Part shown: piece after piece, positions 52,855 through 63,112 of the stretch | How positions within the stretch are numbered: position 1 is the first letter of the stretch | Layout of the letters: the number at the start of each line of letters is the position of its first letter | Assembly: GCA_905221605.1 (NCBI GenBank) | Contig: CAJNDS010000258.1 | Coordinates: 150,001-214,000, forward strand | DNA: 64,000 nucleotides | Direction: 5' to 3' | From: Symbiodinium natans | Lineage: Eukaryota > Sar > Dinophyceae > Suessiales > Symbiodiniaceae | Notes under the pieces: generated by a model | What the model was told of the DNA's origin: nothing | What the model saw: the letters and a program-made list of their open reading frames with translations, nothing else | Database searches by the model: none | Position numbers and translations under genes: made by a program

Positions 52855-53176
52855 TTGATGTGCAGATCCTGGACGGCGGCGCGCTGCCGCTGAACACCAA
52901 CGACGGTCTCACCGAGGCGACATCTTTCTTTTGCTGTGGACTCTCTGTTTTTTTTGTTTTGTTTCTTTTCTCCTTTTGGATATTGTTTCGTTTTTGTTGT
53001 TGTAATATTTTTTGTTGTCTTTGTGCACTGTCACTTTTTCTTGCTTCATGTCTTTGCAGGGCTTCCGCCTGGTGGAGCGTGCGGAGCTGACCGCCGCGCG
53101 CTTGATACCGATGGCAGCAGACGGTAGCAGCTCCGCAGTGTGCTGCAACGTGCTCTGCGCAATCGCTGATCCATAA
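52855..53176 (+). CDS. Last two exons of an unrecognised gene
   Basis: Exon 52855-52916 ('DVQILDGGALPLNTNDGL') follows 'CTCCAG'. It joins in frame across a GC-AG intron (52917-53059, 143 bp, strongly T-rich) to exon 53060-53176 ('FRLVERAELTAARLIPM', 'SSSAVCCNVLCAIADP'), which ends at TAA 53174-53176. The T-rich intron against GC-rich exons makes the borders clear. The function is unknown; the earlier exons are not identified. Confidence 0.6.
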
Positions 53177-53237
53177 GGGGGCTTCCGAAATTAGGGGTGC
53201 CCTTTTTGAAGGTCCCTCCAAGGGGATTCTATTCTAT

Positions 53238-56200
53238 TTGGGGAAAAGAGGGGTATGCCTACTTTGGGAAATGCCCACAATTCTCGATCGCTTCGACGAA
53301 TTGCTGTTTGACGGTGAGGTGCGGGCATCGCGCTCGCCTCCGATGGCTCAGATTGATGTTGACGTCCTCGCCTCGTTTTCTCTTTGGGTCAGAGGTGCAG
53401 TGCGCCAGTGCAGTGCCAAAGCGTTTGCTGATCTGGCTTCTCCCGGCTTCTCCTGGCTCCCAGTTGGTGGTGGACCCGAAATCTGCCCAGCCGGATGAGC
53501 TCATCCTGGTCGCACCACTGGGCTTCAACTTCACGCCGCTCCTGAGCTGCAAGTTCAGAGTATGTCATGTCTTGTCTCGCTTGAGGGATCTTGACATTTG
53601 GTTTTCCGCCGGAGCGTCAGTGAAATTCAGGAACTGTCTGGTGACGAGCCAGACGCCCAGTCAGCCTCTTGTGCAGGGCCTGCGATTTCCACCAAAGCTG
53701 CAAAGAGGTGCGTTCAACCGAGTCACCTCCTGCCAGCTGTGAGAAGCTCAGATACAGCCCACGGGCTTCAGGTTCGTATGGTGCGTGTGCATGTCTGAAC
53801 TCAGCAGGGGTGTAGCGAAAGGTTTGGCAACGTGGCCGGACGAGCTTCAGCTCGCCTCAGGATGGCACGCGCGCGGCTCAGAAAAATGGACGATGCTGCT
53901 CTATGCAACATGGGGGGGTGGTTTATGGGTTTTAGGGTTTATAGGCTTTAGGCTATAGGGTTTATAGGTTTGGGTTTATAGGTTTTAGGGTGTAGGTTTC
54001 TAGGTTTTAGGGTTTTTTCGAAGACTGTGAGTCAGGCCTGACAAGCGTGCTCGAGCAGGTCGCTGGACCCTGAGCGGTGGAACATTGGACAATGTGCAAC
54101 TCACGTAGCCTCACGGAGTCTCAGTTGTTGCTGAGAGCCAGGTCATCAAGGTCACAACGCCGGCGCAGAATCCGCCCAGCAGCAGCTGGTTCATAAACGA
54201 ACCTCGGCTGCACACACCCAACATCACCCAACGGCAAGCCAGTACATTACACACTCTTGTTCTGTTTGTTGCACACGATTATAATTGCTACTTTTTGTTA
54301 CTACTGCTAGTCCTGCTACTTCTTCTACAGTTACGCGCTCCGCCAATCTTCCTGCCTTGATTGCTACTACTCTCATTGGTATGCTGTTGTTATTCTTGTT
54401 TTTGCGCACATCGCCATTATCAGTGTTATCATTGTTGAAATGATTGACATGTGTTGGGTATTGTTACTGCTGTTCGGTTTATATGCATATATACACACTT
54501 TTTTCCTGGCTGTTGTCATGAAGCATGGCCATTGCCATTTCGCTGGAAAGCGGGACGGAGGCCAGAGACAGCGCCAGCGACCTGCAGCTCGCCTGGGGAG
54601 AGGATCAAAGTGGAGTTTCAATCCGGCAGATGTTAGGTCTGGACCTCGGAACAATATGGGGGTTTACGAAAATAGGAGACCCCCCAATCTAGACCCCCCA
54701 ATATAGACCTCAAATAGTAGGTCCCCTTATAATAAGGACCCCCAATTCAGGTGCCCCCCTAATATCGGAACCCCCCCGCCCAGTATATCGGAAAGGATGC
54801 AGAGTCGGGTTCCTGTCTAAGCTCAAGGTGCCGATGTCCTGTATCCCGGCATTCCGCAAATTCCTGGGCAGATGGCGTTCAGTTTTATCACCAACGCGGC
54901 CTGCCTGAGAAGTTGCTTCGAGTTCGTTGGGTTCAGCATCAAGTTCAACATAGTTCAGCATTCTGCTGGCACTGCCTTGCCGCAGGTGTGTGCGCCTGTA
55001 GCTGGACTGTAGCTGTTTGAAGCTGTGGGCACCTGTGGGCCGAGGAGAAGATAGACTCAGGCGGAGCCATCCGTGTTGGCTATCCGACGTTGCCTCGGCA
55101 TGTCTTGCAGTTTGTTACAGGGCACGCTGAGATGTTGCACGCACTTTGGCTTGCCAGGGACATCGAGGTCCTGTGCGCCGGAGCTTACTTGAGCCAGGCA
55201 GGCATCCACTTCATCAGGTGTAGATTCACTGCAAGTTGGAACAGCCTTGGACATCAGGTGGCGATCACCGGTCAGGTGACCTGCATGAACTATGTCCAGG
55301 AGGTGTGACAGTGCTGGTCAACAGGGGGTCTTCTCAGCATCTTCCAGACTTTGTGTCAGGGCTACTTCGAGCTACGGCTCGACAGACCACTTCCCCCTGG
55401 CCAGCAAGCTTTCACAGCCAGGGCCTTCATGAGCAGGGTCTGCGACACTGCGCTGCTCTCTCTTTGCTCTCTTCTCCTTGCGCTGGGCGAGAGCCGATGA
55501 TGCCGTTGTTTGCTACTGCGAAGTCAGGTCACCAGCACGTGCCCCGCAGCTGTGAATGACAACACTTTCTATATCATCATCATGACGCCGACGGGTCAGG
55601 CCAGCACGGCAACGCCTAAGACTTGGTTACGTTGATAGAACGTCAATGAGAGCACTCCACAGTGCCAGGTCTCAGATGCGGCAATGAGCATTCCTGGCCT
55701 GCGCATCCAGCACGGCCTTCCGATTTCGGCAATGCCTTTAATCTGGGGTATGGCCGAGCCGAACAGGCTTGCGGTTTGCACATTCATGGGAAGAAATTCT
55801 GAGATATGTGATCTATTGCAGCGGCGTTGTCTTGTCATGGCTCAGTCCCATCAGGAATACGTTTGTCAGCACGGGTATTGAGCTGCTTGGAGAACTGCCG
55901 CTGAAGGCCAGGCATGAAGAGCAGTTCCCTTAGGTTACCTTGCCTTGTGCCATGTGCCGTAGATTGTCCTTGTAATGCAGGATCCTCCCATCATGAGCGA
56001 GATCATCATTCAGATGCCTCCAGACTTTTCTCATCAGGCACCACGCGGGGGCCATTTTCATAACAGAAGACCTCTTTGGGACCAACCGAAGGTGCAGAAA
56101 ACAGCGCAGCTGGAGACCCTGACAGAGCCACTTCCGCGAAGAGAAGGCTCGGAGCCCCTGCCACTGAGAGCGCTTTTTTTGAGCACTTGTGTGAGCGCTT

Positions 56201-57640
56201 CTCGAGCGCTTGTTTGCTTCGTTTTGCTTCGTTTTTTTGGTCGTCCCCCTCTCTCCCAGGAGGCTGGTTGGATGTCACTGACCCTCGAAGGCCGGCAGTC
56301 CACTCCTTCGTCCTCAGTCACTCCTTCGCCTTCCCCCAATGCAAAAAGACTAAGGGTTCTCAAAAATTCTGAGACTGACAGGCTGAGACTGCTCATGGAC
56401 GAGGAGGCCATACAGAAGCTGGCCATTGGCTCATACAGGCGATCACGCAGCGACGGGAGCCGAAAGCAGCATAAAACAGAATGCTGCAAGTGCGTTGCTT
56501 GCGTTTCTTGCTTCCCATGCTTTGGCAGGTTCCAGTGGCCCATCATGGTTCCTGCTGTGATGCCAAAGTACAACGTCATGGACTTAGGCACTTGAAAGGC
56601 GAGTCGAACGCGGGGTTGGGGTCTCACGACAAAACGGCAAGCACGAGTCTGACCAAAGGCAGGCGGCAAGACAGGATGGGTCTTGGGATCTTTGTCAGAT
56701 GGACACCTCTGCGTGCCTGTCATATCTCGTGAGAAAGGTGTTGCACAAGCAATCTAAGCTACGAACTCTCAAGTCCACATGTGTTCCGTCTATTCGTTGG
56801 GGTGTCTTGCTTTTCTGTCGAACTTTTTTGGCAGTTTGTGTCAGTGTCTCTTTTTCTTTGTTATGTGTGTGTGTGTGCTTTGGTTTGCCCTGAAAGGCGA
56901 GGGACGGGCGCATCAGAGTAGAAACAACAACAAGGGTGGAAATGAATGCTTGAAGCAAGGCACATCTGTTTGCAGTATGCAGAGCAACGGCACAAGGACA
57001 TGTGCACCGTGCACCTCTGTCACGGGTTGGGTCGCCGGCAAGTTTGTTGGCCCATTCGTGAAAAGGTGAAGGAGAACTCTTGACGAATGCACATGCCAGT
57101 GGACTGGCCATAGTGGATGTAGTGGGAGTCTCACTTGTCCTACAATGCAACGCCGAGGTCTGGGAGCTGACTGTTTGCAGTCCAGCCATTCGGAACGAGT
57201 CTTGTACCGGCTCCAGCGATCCGCGTGCCACTTCCTGAGTATGTTCGCAGCTGCTCATGTGGGTTGCGTTCGCAGGGCTTGCAAAAACTCGTCGTCCTAA
57301 GGCTTTGGTGAGCTTCCCTCTAGCAGGCTTTGGGATGGGCGAGGCCTGGATATCGCGGTCTAGCAAGACATTCAGTAGCGCAGCAGCTGCTTCGTCTTGC
57401 CTTTCAGAACTCTCAGCCTTCCAGCATGTTTCTCCTGCTGACGGCTTTCTTGTCGACGGTGTGCCTACGTGTGAGACTTTGTGCGGATCATATGATTCCC
57501 AAAGCCCTGCAGTCTCATCCGTCTTCGATCGCGTTTACCCAAACTGGTGCTGCATGGCCGGTTCGGGCCAACTGGTCGGTGGAGAGCTTGGATTCGCAGC
57601 AAGCATACATGCTTGTGAGGAGTTCAAAGAGTGGCCGTGA
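53238..57640 (+). CDS. Exons of a large unrecognised protein (segment F)
   Basis: Strong + segments are: about 53267-53395 ('MPTILDRFDELLFDGEV'), 53460-53565 ('DELILVAPLGFNFTP'), 53598-53750 ('VSEIQELSGDEPDAQSA'), 54130-54200 ('VAESQVIKVTTPAQNPPS'), 54835-54985 ('PGIPQIPGQMAFSFITN', ending at GTGTGTGC), 55053-55200 ('DSGGAIRVGYPTLPRHV'), 55350-55497 ('GYFELRLDRPLPPGQQA'), 55556-55637, 55975-56595 ('MSEIIIQMPPDFSHQAP', 206 codons), 56950-57083, 57085-57238 and 57257-57640 ('SAFQHVSPADGFLVDGV'). The recurrent motif of hydrophobic strand then PxxFxF suggests repeated beta-sandwich domains of a giant surface protein. Whether this is one gene is inference. The 221- and 223-codon minus frames at 56.1-57.4 kb are judged to be shadows. 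Confidence 0.42.
53918..54018. repeat. Degenerate TTTAGGG / TTTATAGG array
   Basis: About ten units alternating 'GGGTTTTAGGGTTTATAGG' and 'GGTTTTAGGGTGTAGG'. It follows a short coding-like segment ('LRKMDDAALCNM', about 53861-53912) and may begin an intron. Confidence 0.85.
54665..54782. repeat. GACCCCCCAATATA-type tandem repeat
   Basis: Six to seven degenerate copies of 'GACCCCCCAAT' plus a short A/T segment. The array sits between exon-like segments, probably within an intron. Confidence 0.8.
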
Positions 57641-57952
57641 AATGCCAACACCTTTTGCACTTTGAGGTGCTTCTTGTGCTCCTCTCAGCCTTCGCCTGGA
57701 GACATTTGCGGGAAGCCTGAGGCTTCACTGCTTTTGACGGAAGCCTTGTGAGCTCCTTGAGCTGGTACCATGATCTTTTCTTTGATAGCATCGGAAAAGT
57801 GAACTCACATGGCTCAGACATCTTGCAAAGCATATGCTGGCCGGTGTACAAACAGACCATCAGGTCTCACATAAGTAGCTAGCGAAGCGAGAGGAAGCCC
57901 GGTACTTCCTCGCTTGGAGCGAGATTGGCTTCCAAGCGCAGATTGACAAAGA

Positions 57953-58534
57953 ATGACGCTGTGGACACCGCAATCTCGCTCCACGACAATTTGCACTACT
58001 GCACCCGTCATAAACCCTCCAAGTCATTTGGTCCCATGCCACAGGACCGGTGTTGTTCAAGGTGACAGATCATTAAGGAAGGCTGTTGGGTGCACCCCGA
58101 AGTCTCGACATGGAGCGACCCGACAGGCGCATGTGCGCACAGCTGCACAGGCCATTGGAGCAAGGGCGCGGCTGCCAAAGCCCGAGAACCCTCCGAAACG
58201 GGGACCCTCCCTTGCTGTTAACGATGGTTTCACTTCCAGACTCACTGGAACATCGAAGATGTCCAGAGGTGGGTGTGCATGTGGCCTTTGTGGCTCCCAG
58301 CGAGAAGTTGCTTCGAGCCTGTTGGCCCAACTGGCATGGGGTAACATGTCGAGCTCCAAGCACTTGATGACTGCAGTTAGCGCCCTTTCATGTCCATCAT
58401 GTGTATCCAGGCCTGTGCTAGCCGGGTGCTATAATTTGGGACATCGAAGTTTCACTTTGGTAGATCGGCCCCGTGAGACATGTGACACATGTCGTCCAGC
58501 AATGCAGAAAGCAGAGTTTCTGAGCTCATTTTGA
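57953..58534 (+). CDS. Unrecognised open frame of 193 codons
   Basis: Open to TGA at about 58532-58534. It contains 'QAHVRTAAQAIGARARLP' and a Cys-containing part, 'CACGLCGSQREVASSLL'. A second + frame, 58086-58367, has a more natural C-terminal half ('PEVGVHVAFVAPSEKLL'). One of the two is likely coding, possibly as an exon. No domain is recognised. Confidence 0.3.
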   Translation: MTLWTPQSRSTTICTTAPVINPPSHLVPCHRTGVVQGDRSLRKAVGCTPKSRHGATRQAHVRTAAQAIGARARLPKPENPPKRGPSLAVNDGFTSRLTGTSKMSRGGCACGLCGSQREVASSLLAQLAWGNMSSSKHLMTAVSALSCPSCVSRPVLAGCYNLGHRSFTLVDRPRETCDTCRPAMQKAEFLSSF

Positions 58535-58680
58535 TTGACAGCAGGTCCGACGACTTGGAGTTGACTCTTCGTTGCTCTCGCCAGGACACCCGACTGGCTC
58601 ATGAATGGTCCAGCCAAATCCTTCTAACCGGTCGACTCGTGTGTCGTCATCATGTCATGTAGCTCTGGATCTAGCACAGA

Positions 58681-59354
58681 TTGAGCCAATGTGTAAACCC
58701 TCAGATAGCTTTCGTCATTGTGTTGGCTTTGGCACTTGCGATGGCATCCACCACCTCGCCACGACCTTCGCCACGTGTTCTCGATGCGGAAGGTGCACAC
58801 AGACATAGTTGCCTAGCTCTATGCCAAAATCGAACACATGCCAGCCTGCTCCAGGCAGTGGCTACGGCGCAAGTCAGCAGCGCGTCAAGCCTGCAGCCAA
58901 GTACAAGTGCGTAGCACCCGGCAGCTCCGTTTTTCATGATGGGCCTATCTCGGGTTTCTGGAATCCCACTACATGCTTATGACTTCCGGGGTGCTTTGGT
59001 GCGATCTTGTGATATTGCTTGGCCAACCTTTCCTGCGTGTAAGTATGTAAGGGCCGAAGTCTGGAAAGCAGCAGAAAGCGCTGGAGACGACTTGGCACAG
59101 GGCTCCTGGGCTCCGAGGCTGCGCTTGCGGGCACCTGCAGGCGTCGAGGATGCTCCGGAGGCACGAAGCCGATGAGAACACGTGGCTCTCTGTCGCGTTC
59201 ACGCAAATGTCTTGGCGGGTCTAATTACAGTCTAATTACCATCTGCCCCTTGGCTGCAGACCATATCTGTCATGCTGAGAATGCCTGGCATGTCCTTCAG
59301 GCAATCTTCAAGAAGGTTCATGCGAAGTTCATGCACCATCGACACGGGCCCTAA
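58681..59354 (+). CDS. Exon-like segments, function unknown
   Basis: 58681-58914 starts with a hydrophobic 'IAFVIVLALALAMASTT', like a signal peptide. 58936-59175 reads 'SGIPLHAYDFRGALVRSC' and 'VRAEVWKAAESAGDDLA'. After a TGCAG acceptor at about 59261, 'HAENAWHVLQAIFKKVHA' runs to TAA at about 59352-59354 and looks like a terminal exon. The order is consistent with one small secreted-protein gene, but the joins are unproven. Confidence 0.38.
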
Positions 59355-59440
59355 CAAATGTCAACGCCAACGTCTGTTTGCATGCAAGTTTGATGTCTGG
59401 TATAACCTCTGAACAGATCGTGAAGCCATTGTTTGCAGCC

Positions 59441-59828
59441 ATGGTTCTCCGGGGTTCGCTGGGCAAGCTCCTTGCACCTGCTGCCCTCGTTTGCCTGGCA
59501 AGACTCTTGACTAAGACTCGTTAGAAATCTGACATCATCTGACCACATTCCTCAGCAGCTCGGCGGAGAGGTGAACTTCAAGCGTCACAACCCAGACCTG
59601 CAGCTTGAGAGTCAGGGAGTGAAAGGAAGCGGTTCAATTTTGTTCAATCTTTCCACTTTACGCATGCAAAGGTTGAGGTACATGATGTCAAGCTGCCAAG
59701 GATATGGGCCAACAGTCTCTAAGCTGCCACTGCGCGTGCCAACCAGAAGCTTTGATGAGATGGATGGTTTGTTTGCCAAGTGCATCTCGCGCGGCATGAT
59801 TATCAACCACACGCGCTGCATGCTCTAG
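59441..59828 (+). CDS. Unrecognised protein, possibly two exons
   Basis: ATG 59441 begins 'MVLRGSLGKLLAPAALV', a signal- or transit-like start. After CAGCAG at 59553-59558 the frame reads 'GGEVNFKRHNPDLQLES', 'SILFNLSTLRMQRLRYM' and 'SFDEMDGLFAKCISRGMI', ending at TAG 59826-59828. A phase-0 GC donor at 59498 would join the two with an intron of about 60 nt. The second exon is the better supported part. Confidence 0.5.
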
Positions 59829-59887
59829 AGCCCACCCTGAACACGCTGGCCCGCTCTCGCAGCAAGTGTAGCCAGTTGCAAACTGCT

Positions 59888-59936
59888 GAACCCTAGACCC
59901 TAAACCCCAAACGCCAAACACTAAACCCTAAACCCA
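59888..59936. repeat. CCCTAAA telomere-type array
   Basis: About six units, 'CCCTAGACCCTAAACCCC' and variants, some 60 bases after the stop of the preceding exon. Confidence 0.88.
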
Positions 59937-60261
59937 CATTCCAAAAGGAAGTCTTGGCACTATGCGAAGCGCCTCGGGCCAGCAGCGATTGTGATGGCTT
60001 TGGTGCTTCGGGTGGCCCTAGGTTCCAGAAATCAGGTTCTGCATAGTTCCACCTTTGAAATGGTTTTGCGGGCATGGTCATGATGGATTGCGGGCACAGC
60101 GTGTCTGCACGACCCCGTTGTTCTGTCGTTTGCTCAGCCACGTGACAAGGTCTCCAGCACGCAAGCCGGGGGGAAGTTCAAGCTGCATGACAGCAGCCAG
60201 GCATCATCGCAACATACTTCTCAAGCACTGCTGTGCAGCTGAACTACGAAATTGAGAAGAC

Positions 60262-60904
60262 TTGAAGCTTCTGCAGCTGTCGGCATCTGCCGTGGTGCAC
60301 TGCGCCCCTTTCCTTATCACTCAGGAGCCAGGCTATGTGGGTGCGAAAGCCCCAGAAGAGGAACCGTGGGCTTGGCTGCAAGCAGACATGTTTCTCGCCT
60401 GTGTTCGTCTCGGTTGTGCAAGGTGTGCTTGTCTTTGCTGTTGCCCATTGTTGGTTTCCGCTGTTTTTCCGTTCAGTCCGCCAAGTGACGAATGTGGTGG
60501 CTTGGAGTTCATGTCACTTGACGGCTTGCCAAGCCAGCTTTCAAGCTGAGCACGAGGAACCTGTTCGTAAACGCAGCCCAGAATGCAGCTTTCAGAATCA
60601 AACGTTGAAGCGCTTGAAGCGCTTGATCAACCGTCAGTTCCGGTACGGAAGTCGTAGTTCCATTCCTTCTGCCCTGCCAAAGAATTCCACACATTCTTTG
60701 CCGAGGTGGACAGTGCGTGTTTCGGATGAGGAGGGCTTGCTTGGGCAGCTGCCCCTTGGCTTCGACTCGAAGAAGGATAGGTTGGAAGGTGGGTGGGCCA
60801 GGACTCACAGGCTTATGGCATTCTCTTGGAGCTGGGTCGAGTTGTCCCCGCTTTGGGCTGTGTCATTGCATGGCCTGCGCCATCGGATTGAGGCTTCAAG
60901 CTAG
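60262..60904 (+). CDS. Unrecognised gene, one or two overlapping exons
   Basis: Frame 60262-60549 reads 'FLITQEPGYVGAKAPEEE', 'WLQADMFLACVRLGCAR' and a Cys cluster, then stops. A second + frame, open from about 60335 to TAG 60904, is more natural in its right half ('QNQTLKRLKRLINRQFRY', 'VRVSDEEGLLGQLPLGFD'). A splice or frameshift near 60540 would unite the better halves. The function is unknown. Confidence 0.4.
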
Positions 60905-61034
60905 CGTCATAATCTCTTCCTGCGCACCCCCTGGTGTCAACCAAGGAGTGCGGTCACCATAGCAAAGGCTGCTGCATCAATTCAGACAGTGGCCCAACTA
61001 AAGAAGTGTTCCCGGCAATGGGATTGCAGAGTAG

Positions 61035-61660
61035 GATGAGTACAACGAGTACCTTACCTGCACGCTTGAGTTGGACATCGCATTCCTTACACAAAGAGTA
61101 GGAAGGGAGAAGTTCTTCTTCACGCAAGGCAGGCTTCGTGGTGCTGCGCGGTGCTTCCGTGCTACGAGCCCACGAGCTCCGTGCTGCACAGGAAGAGGCG
61201 GACGAGGCAGGATCTGCCCACCATTGTTTAGTTGAGAATGCGTGTAGCGATCAGTTCTCGATCACTTGGGAAGCGGGTTTGTGGATTAACCTTCAAGGTG
61301 GTCTAGTCTGCCCAGGCACTGTTTCAGGTCAAGATGACCACCAAGGGTCTTGGATGCTTGGAGGCAGAAAGACAAGCTTGTTGTGCAAATGTGCAAGTTA
61401 ACCGCGACAGCGGTTTCAGGAGCGTTTCTAAGAGCCCACAGGACTCGAGCCACTGGCTCCTTGGGTGCCTTGACAGCAGTGATGGGCCCCTTTCTGTTTT
61501 AAGTCTGGGACACCAATGCAACACCATGCAGCAGTGCTCTTGTACAGATGCATTGCTGGGGAGGCTGTTCCGAAGCCTGCACCAGCAGCTGGGAACTTGT
61601 TTCGGTTCCAGGCCATGCTCGGCAGCGACATGCTGGCTCATGGATGGCAACAGTAATTAA
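61035..61660 (+). CDS. Terminal exons of an unrecognised gene
   Basis: About 61039-61125 reads 'YLTCTLELDIAFLTQRV'. After 'AAGGCAG' (61127-61132), 'FVVLRGASVLRAHELRAA' and 'NACSDQFSITWEAGLW' follow. After TTTCAG (about 61327), 'TTKGLGCLEAERQACCA' runs 108 codons to TAA 61658-61660. All are on + with plausible AG borders; phases were not fully reconciled. Confidence 0.42.
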
Positions 61661-61755
61661 CATATATATATATATATATAAATAATAATAATAATAATAG
61701 TAATAATAATAATAATACAATATCATATCATATCAGATCATATCATATCATATGA
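61661..61755. repeat. (TA)n, (TAA)n and (CATAT)n microsatellites
   Basis: Three adjacent simple repeats: about nine TA units, about twelve TAA/TAG units, then about eight 'ATCAT' units. They follow a coding stop directly and are likely 3' flanking. Confidence 0.95.
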
Positions 61756-61792
61756 TGGCATGCGCTCTGGGGAGCGAGTGCAGTCTTTCTTT

Positions 61793-62394
61793 CATTTTTT
61801 CAGCATACTCGTGTCGAGCGTCCCTGCAGGAGGCCTCATCGTTTTCGAGCGGCCGGCTGGACATGACATTCTCGGAGGTTCTGGCCCGGTAGCTGATGGT
61901 AACTGCATCTGCTGCCATTTGACGTATTTGGTGGATCCTGATGGACTCTGTCGTGCCTCGCAGTTCTGCAAGGGGTAGCACACGACAGTACAGTGCCCAG
62001 TGCTGAGCAGGAGGCAAAGTCATCTGGGCCGTTGGCTGCACGCCAGGCGAGATGCACCAGACAAAGCAAGTTTGCACGCGGCATGCGGCCTGCACTGACA
62101 CCAAAGCGGCCAGGACCTCCTCCGCCTGTGCGAAGTCCTCTTCGATACAGACTGTGCCTTGCCGAGCAGTGTGTTTCACAGCTCTTCTCTGAATCGGGTC
62201 ACCTTTGGAGCTCTCCCAGCATGAAGCATGTGAAGCTGAAGCAACCATTAAACTCTGAACATCCCTCTACGTCCCCAAACCCTACGACTTCCTCAGCCTT
62301 CAGTGACATTACTCGAGAGGCCAGCTGGCGAGCCGTGGCGCCTTCTGGAACTTCCCGGGATCGGGCCGGGAACATTGGCACCGAGACGGGCTGA
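61793..62394 (+). CDS. Exon-like segments, function unknown
   Basis: 61805-61978 reads 'VPAGGLIVFERPAGHDIL' and 'CHLTYLVDPDGLCRASQ' and ends at TAG. 61993-62394 is open for 133 codons, with 'RYRLCLAEQCVSQLFSES' and a Ser/Thr-rich tail, 'SEHPSTSPNPTTSSAFSD', before TGA. Both look like protein; the intervening stop implies a splice or two genes. Confidence 0.38.
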
Positions 62395-62803
62395 TGCCTT
62401 TGCACTTTGGATTGCTTTGGATTAGGTTGGATGCCTGCAGCTGGCAAAGCCTTAGGAGCTTAAGATCAGGGTCACCCTTCTGGTTCCTTGAGTGTTCCTT
62501 GGAAGAGATTGCATGGCTTCAGTATTTCTGAGGCTGACCGTTGTTACGGCGGCTCGGCAGTACCCTGACAATGCAGGCACCTCGAGTCCACCTTTTGACT
62601 TTGGGCATTGGTGAAATGAGCTTTAGACCAGAAGGGTTCTGATGCCGTTGATGTGTTGCACGGCCCCCAACTTTGCTGTAAGAAACTGGTTGAAGTGCAG
62701 AGTTGGGAGGAGCCACGCGGGAAGCACGATTGAGAAACCTGAGAAAAGCTCAGGAGCACATGGGCAGTGAACATGCAGCCACGAACCTCCGCGCACAACA
62801 AAG

Positions 62804-63112
62804 ATGAGACAACCCGCCCCCTGTCGGACGGCAGCATCGAGAAGGGATGCTCGGTGGAGGTGTTGCTTCTGGAGCAGTTCGTGCGATGAGTCGTCGTCCC
62901 AGCCAGCGCATGATTTTGGCGGCATTGCAGCTGTTGCTGCATTGAAACGACAACATTGGGCAGGGATGCTTGGTATAGGCGTTGCTGTTGGTGCCTTTCT
63001 AGGCCTAGCAGTGTCACGCCAAGCAGAGATGGAGCATCCGTGGACATTCGTTCCTGCTCCGGCCATTCCTGTTGTGGCCCCAGCGGGAGTCGTCGTCCAA
63101 GCCAGCGCGTGA
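62804..63112 (+). CDS. Small membrane-protein frame at the head of the tandem array
   Basis: A 102-codon frame ends with the segment 'GIGVAVGAFLGLAVSRQ' then 'FVPAPAIPVVAPAGVVV' and TGA. The Gly/Ala/Val-rich stretch has the length and composition of a transmembrane helix. This copy differs from the later ones by a 20-bp insertion near 62941-62960 and may be the ancestral unit or the real gene end. The true start is uncertain. Confidence 0.4.
   Translation: MRQPAPCRTAASRRDARWRCCFWSSSCDESSSQPAHDFGGIAAVAALKRQHWAGMLGIGVAVGAFLGLAVSRQAEMEHPWTFVPAPAIPVVAPAGVVVQASA

Noticed and set aside
56058-57366. Two minus-strand open frames of 221 and 223 codons
   Set aside because: Several + segments with better codon sense and AG/GT borders overlap them; the long antisense openness fits codon bias in a GC-rich coding region.
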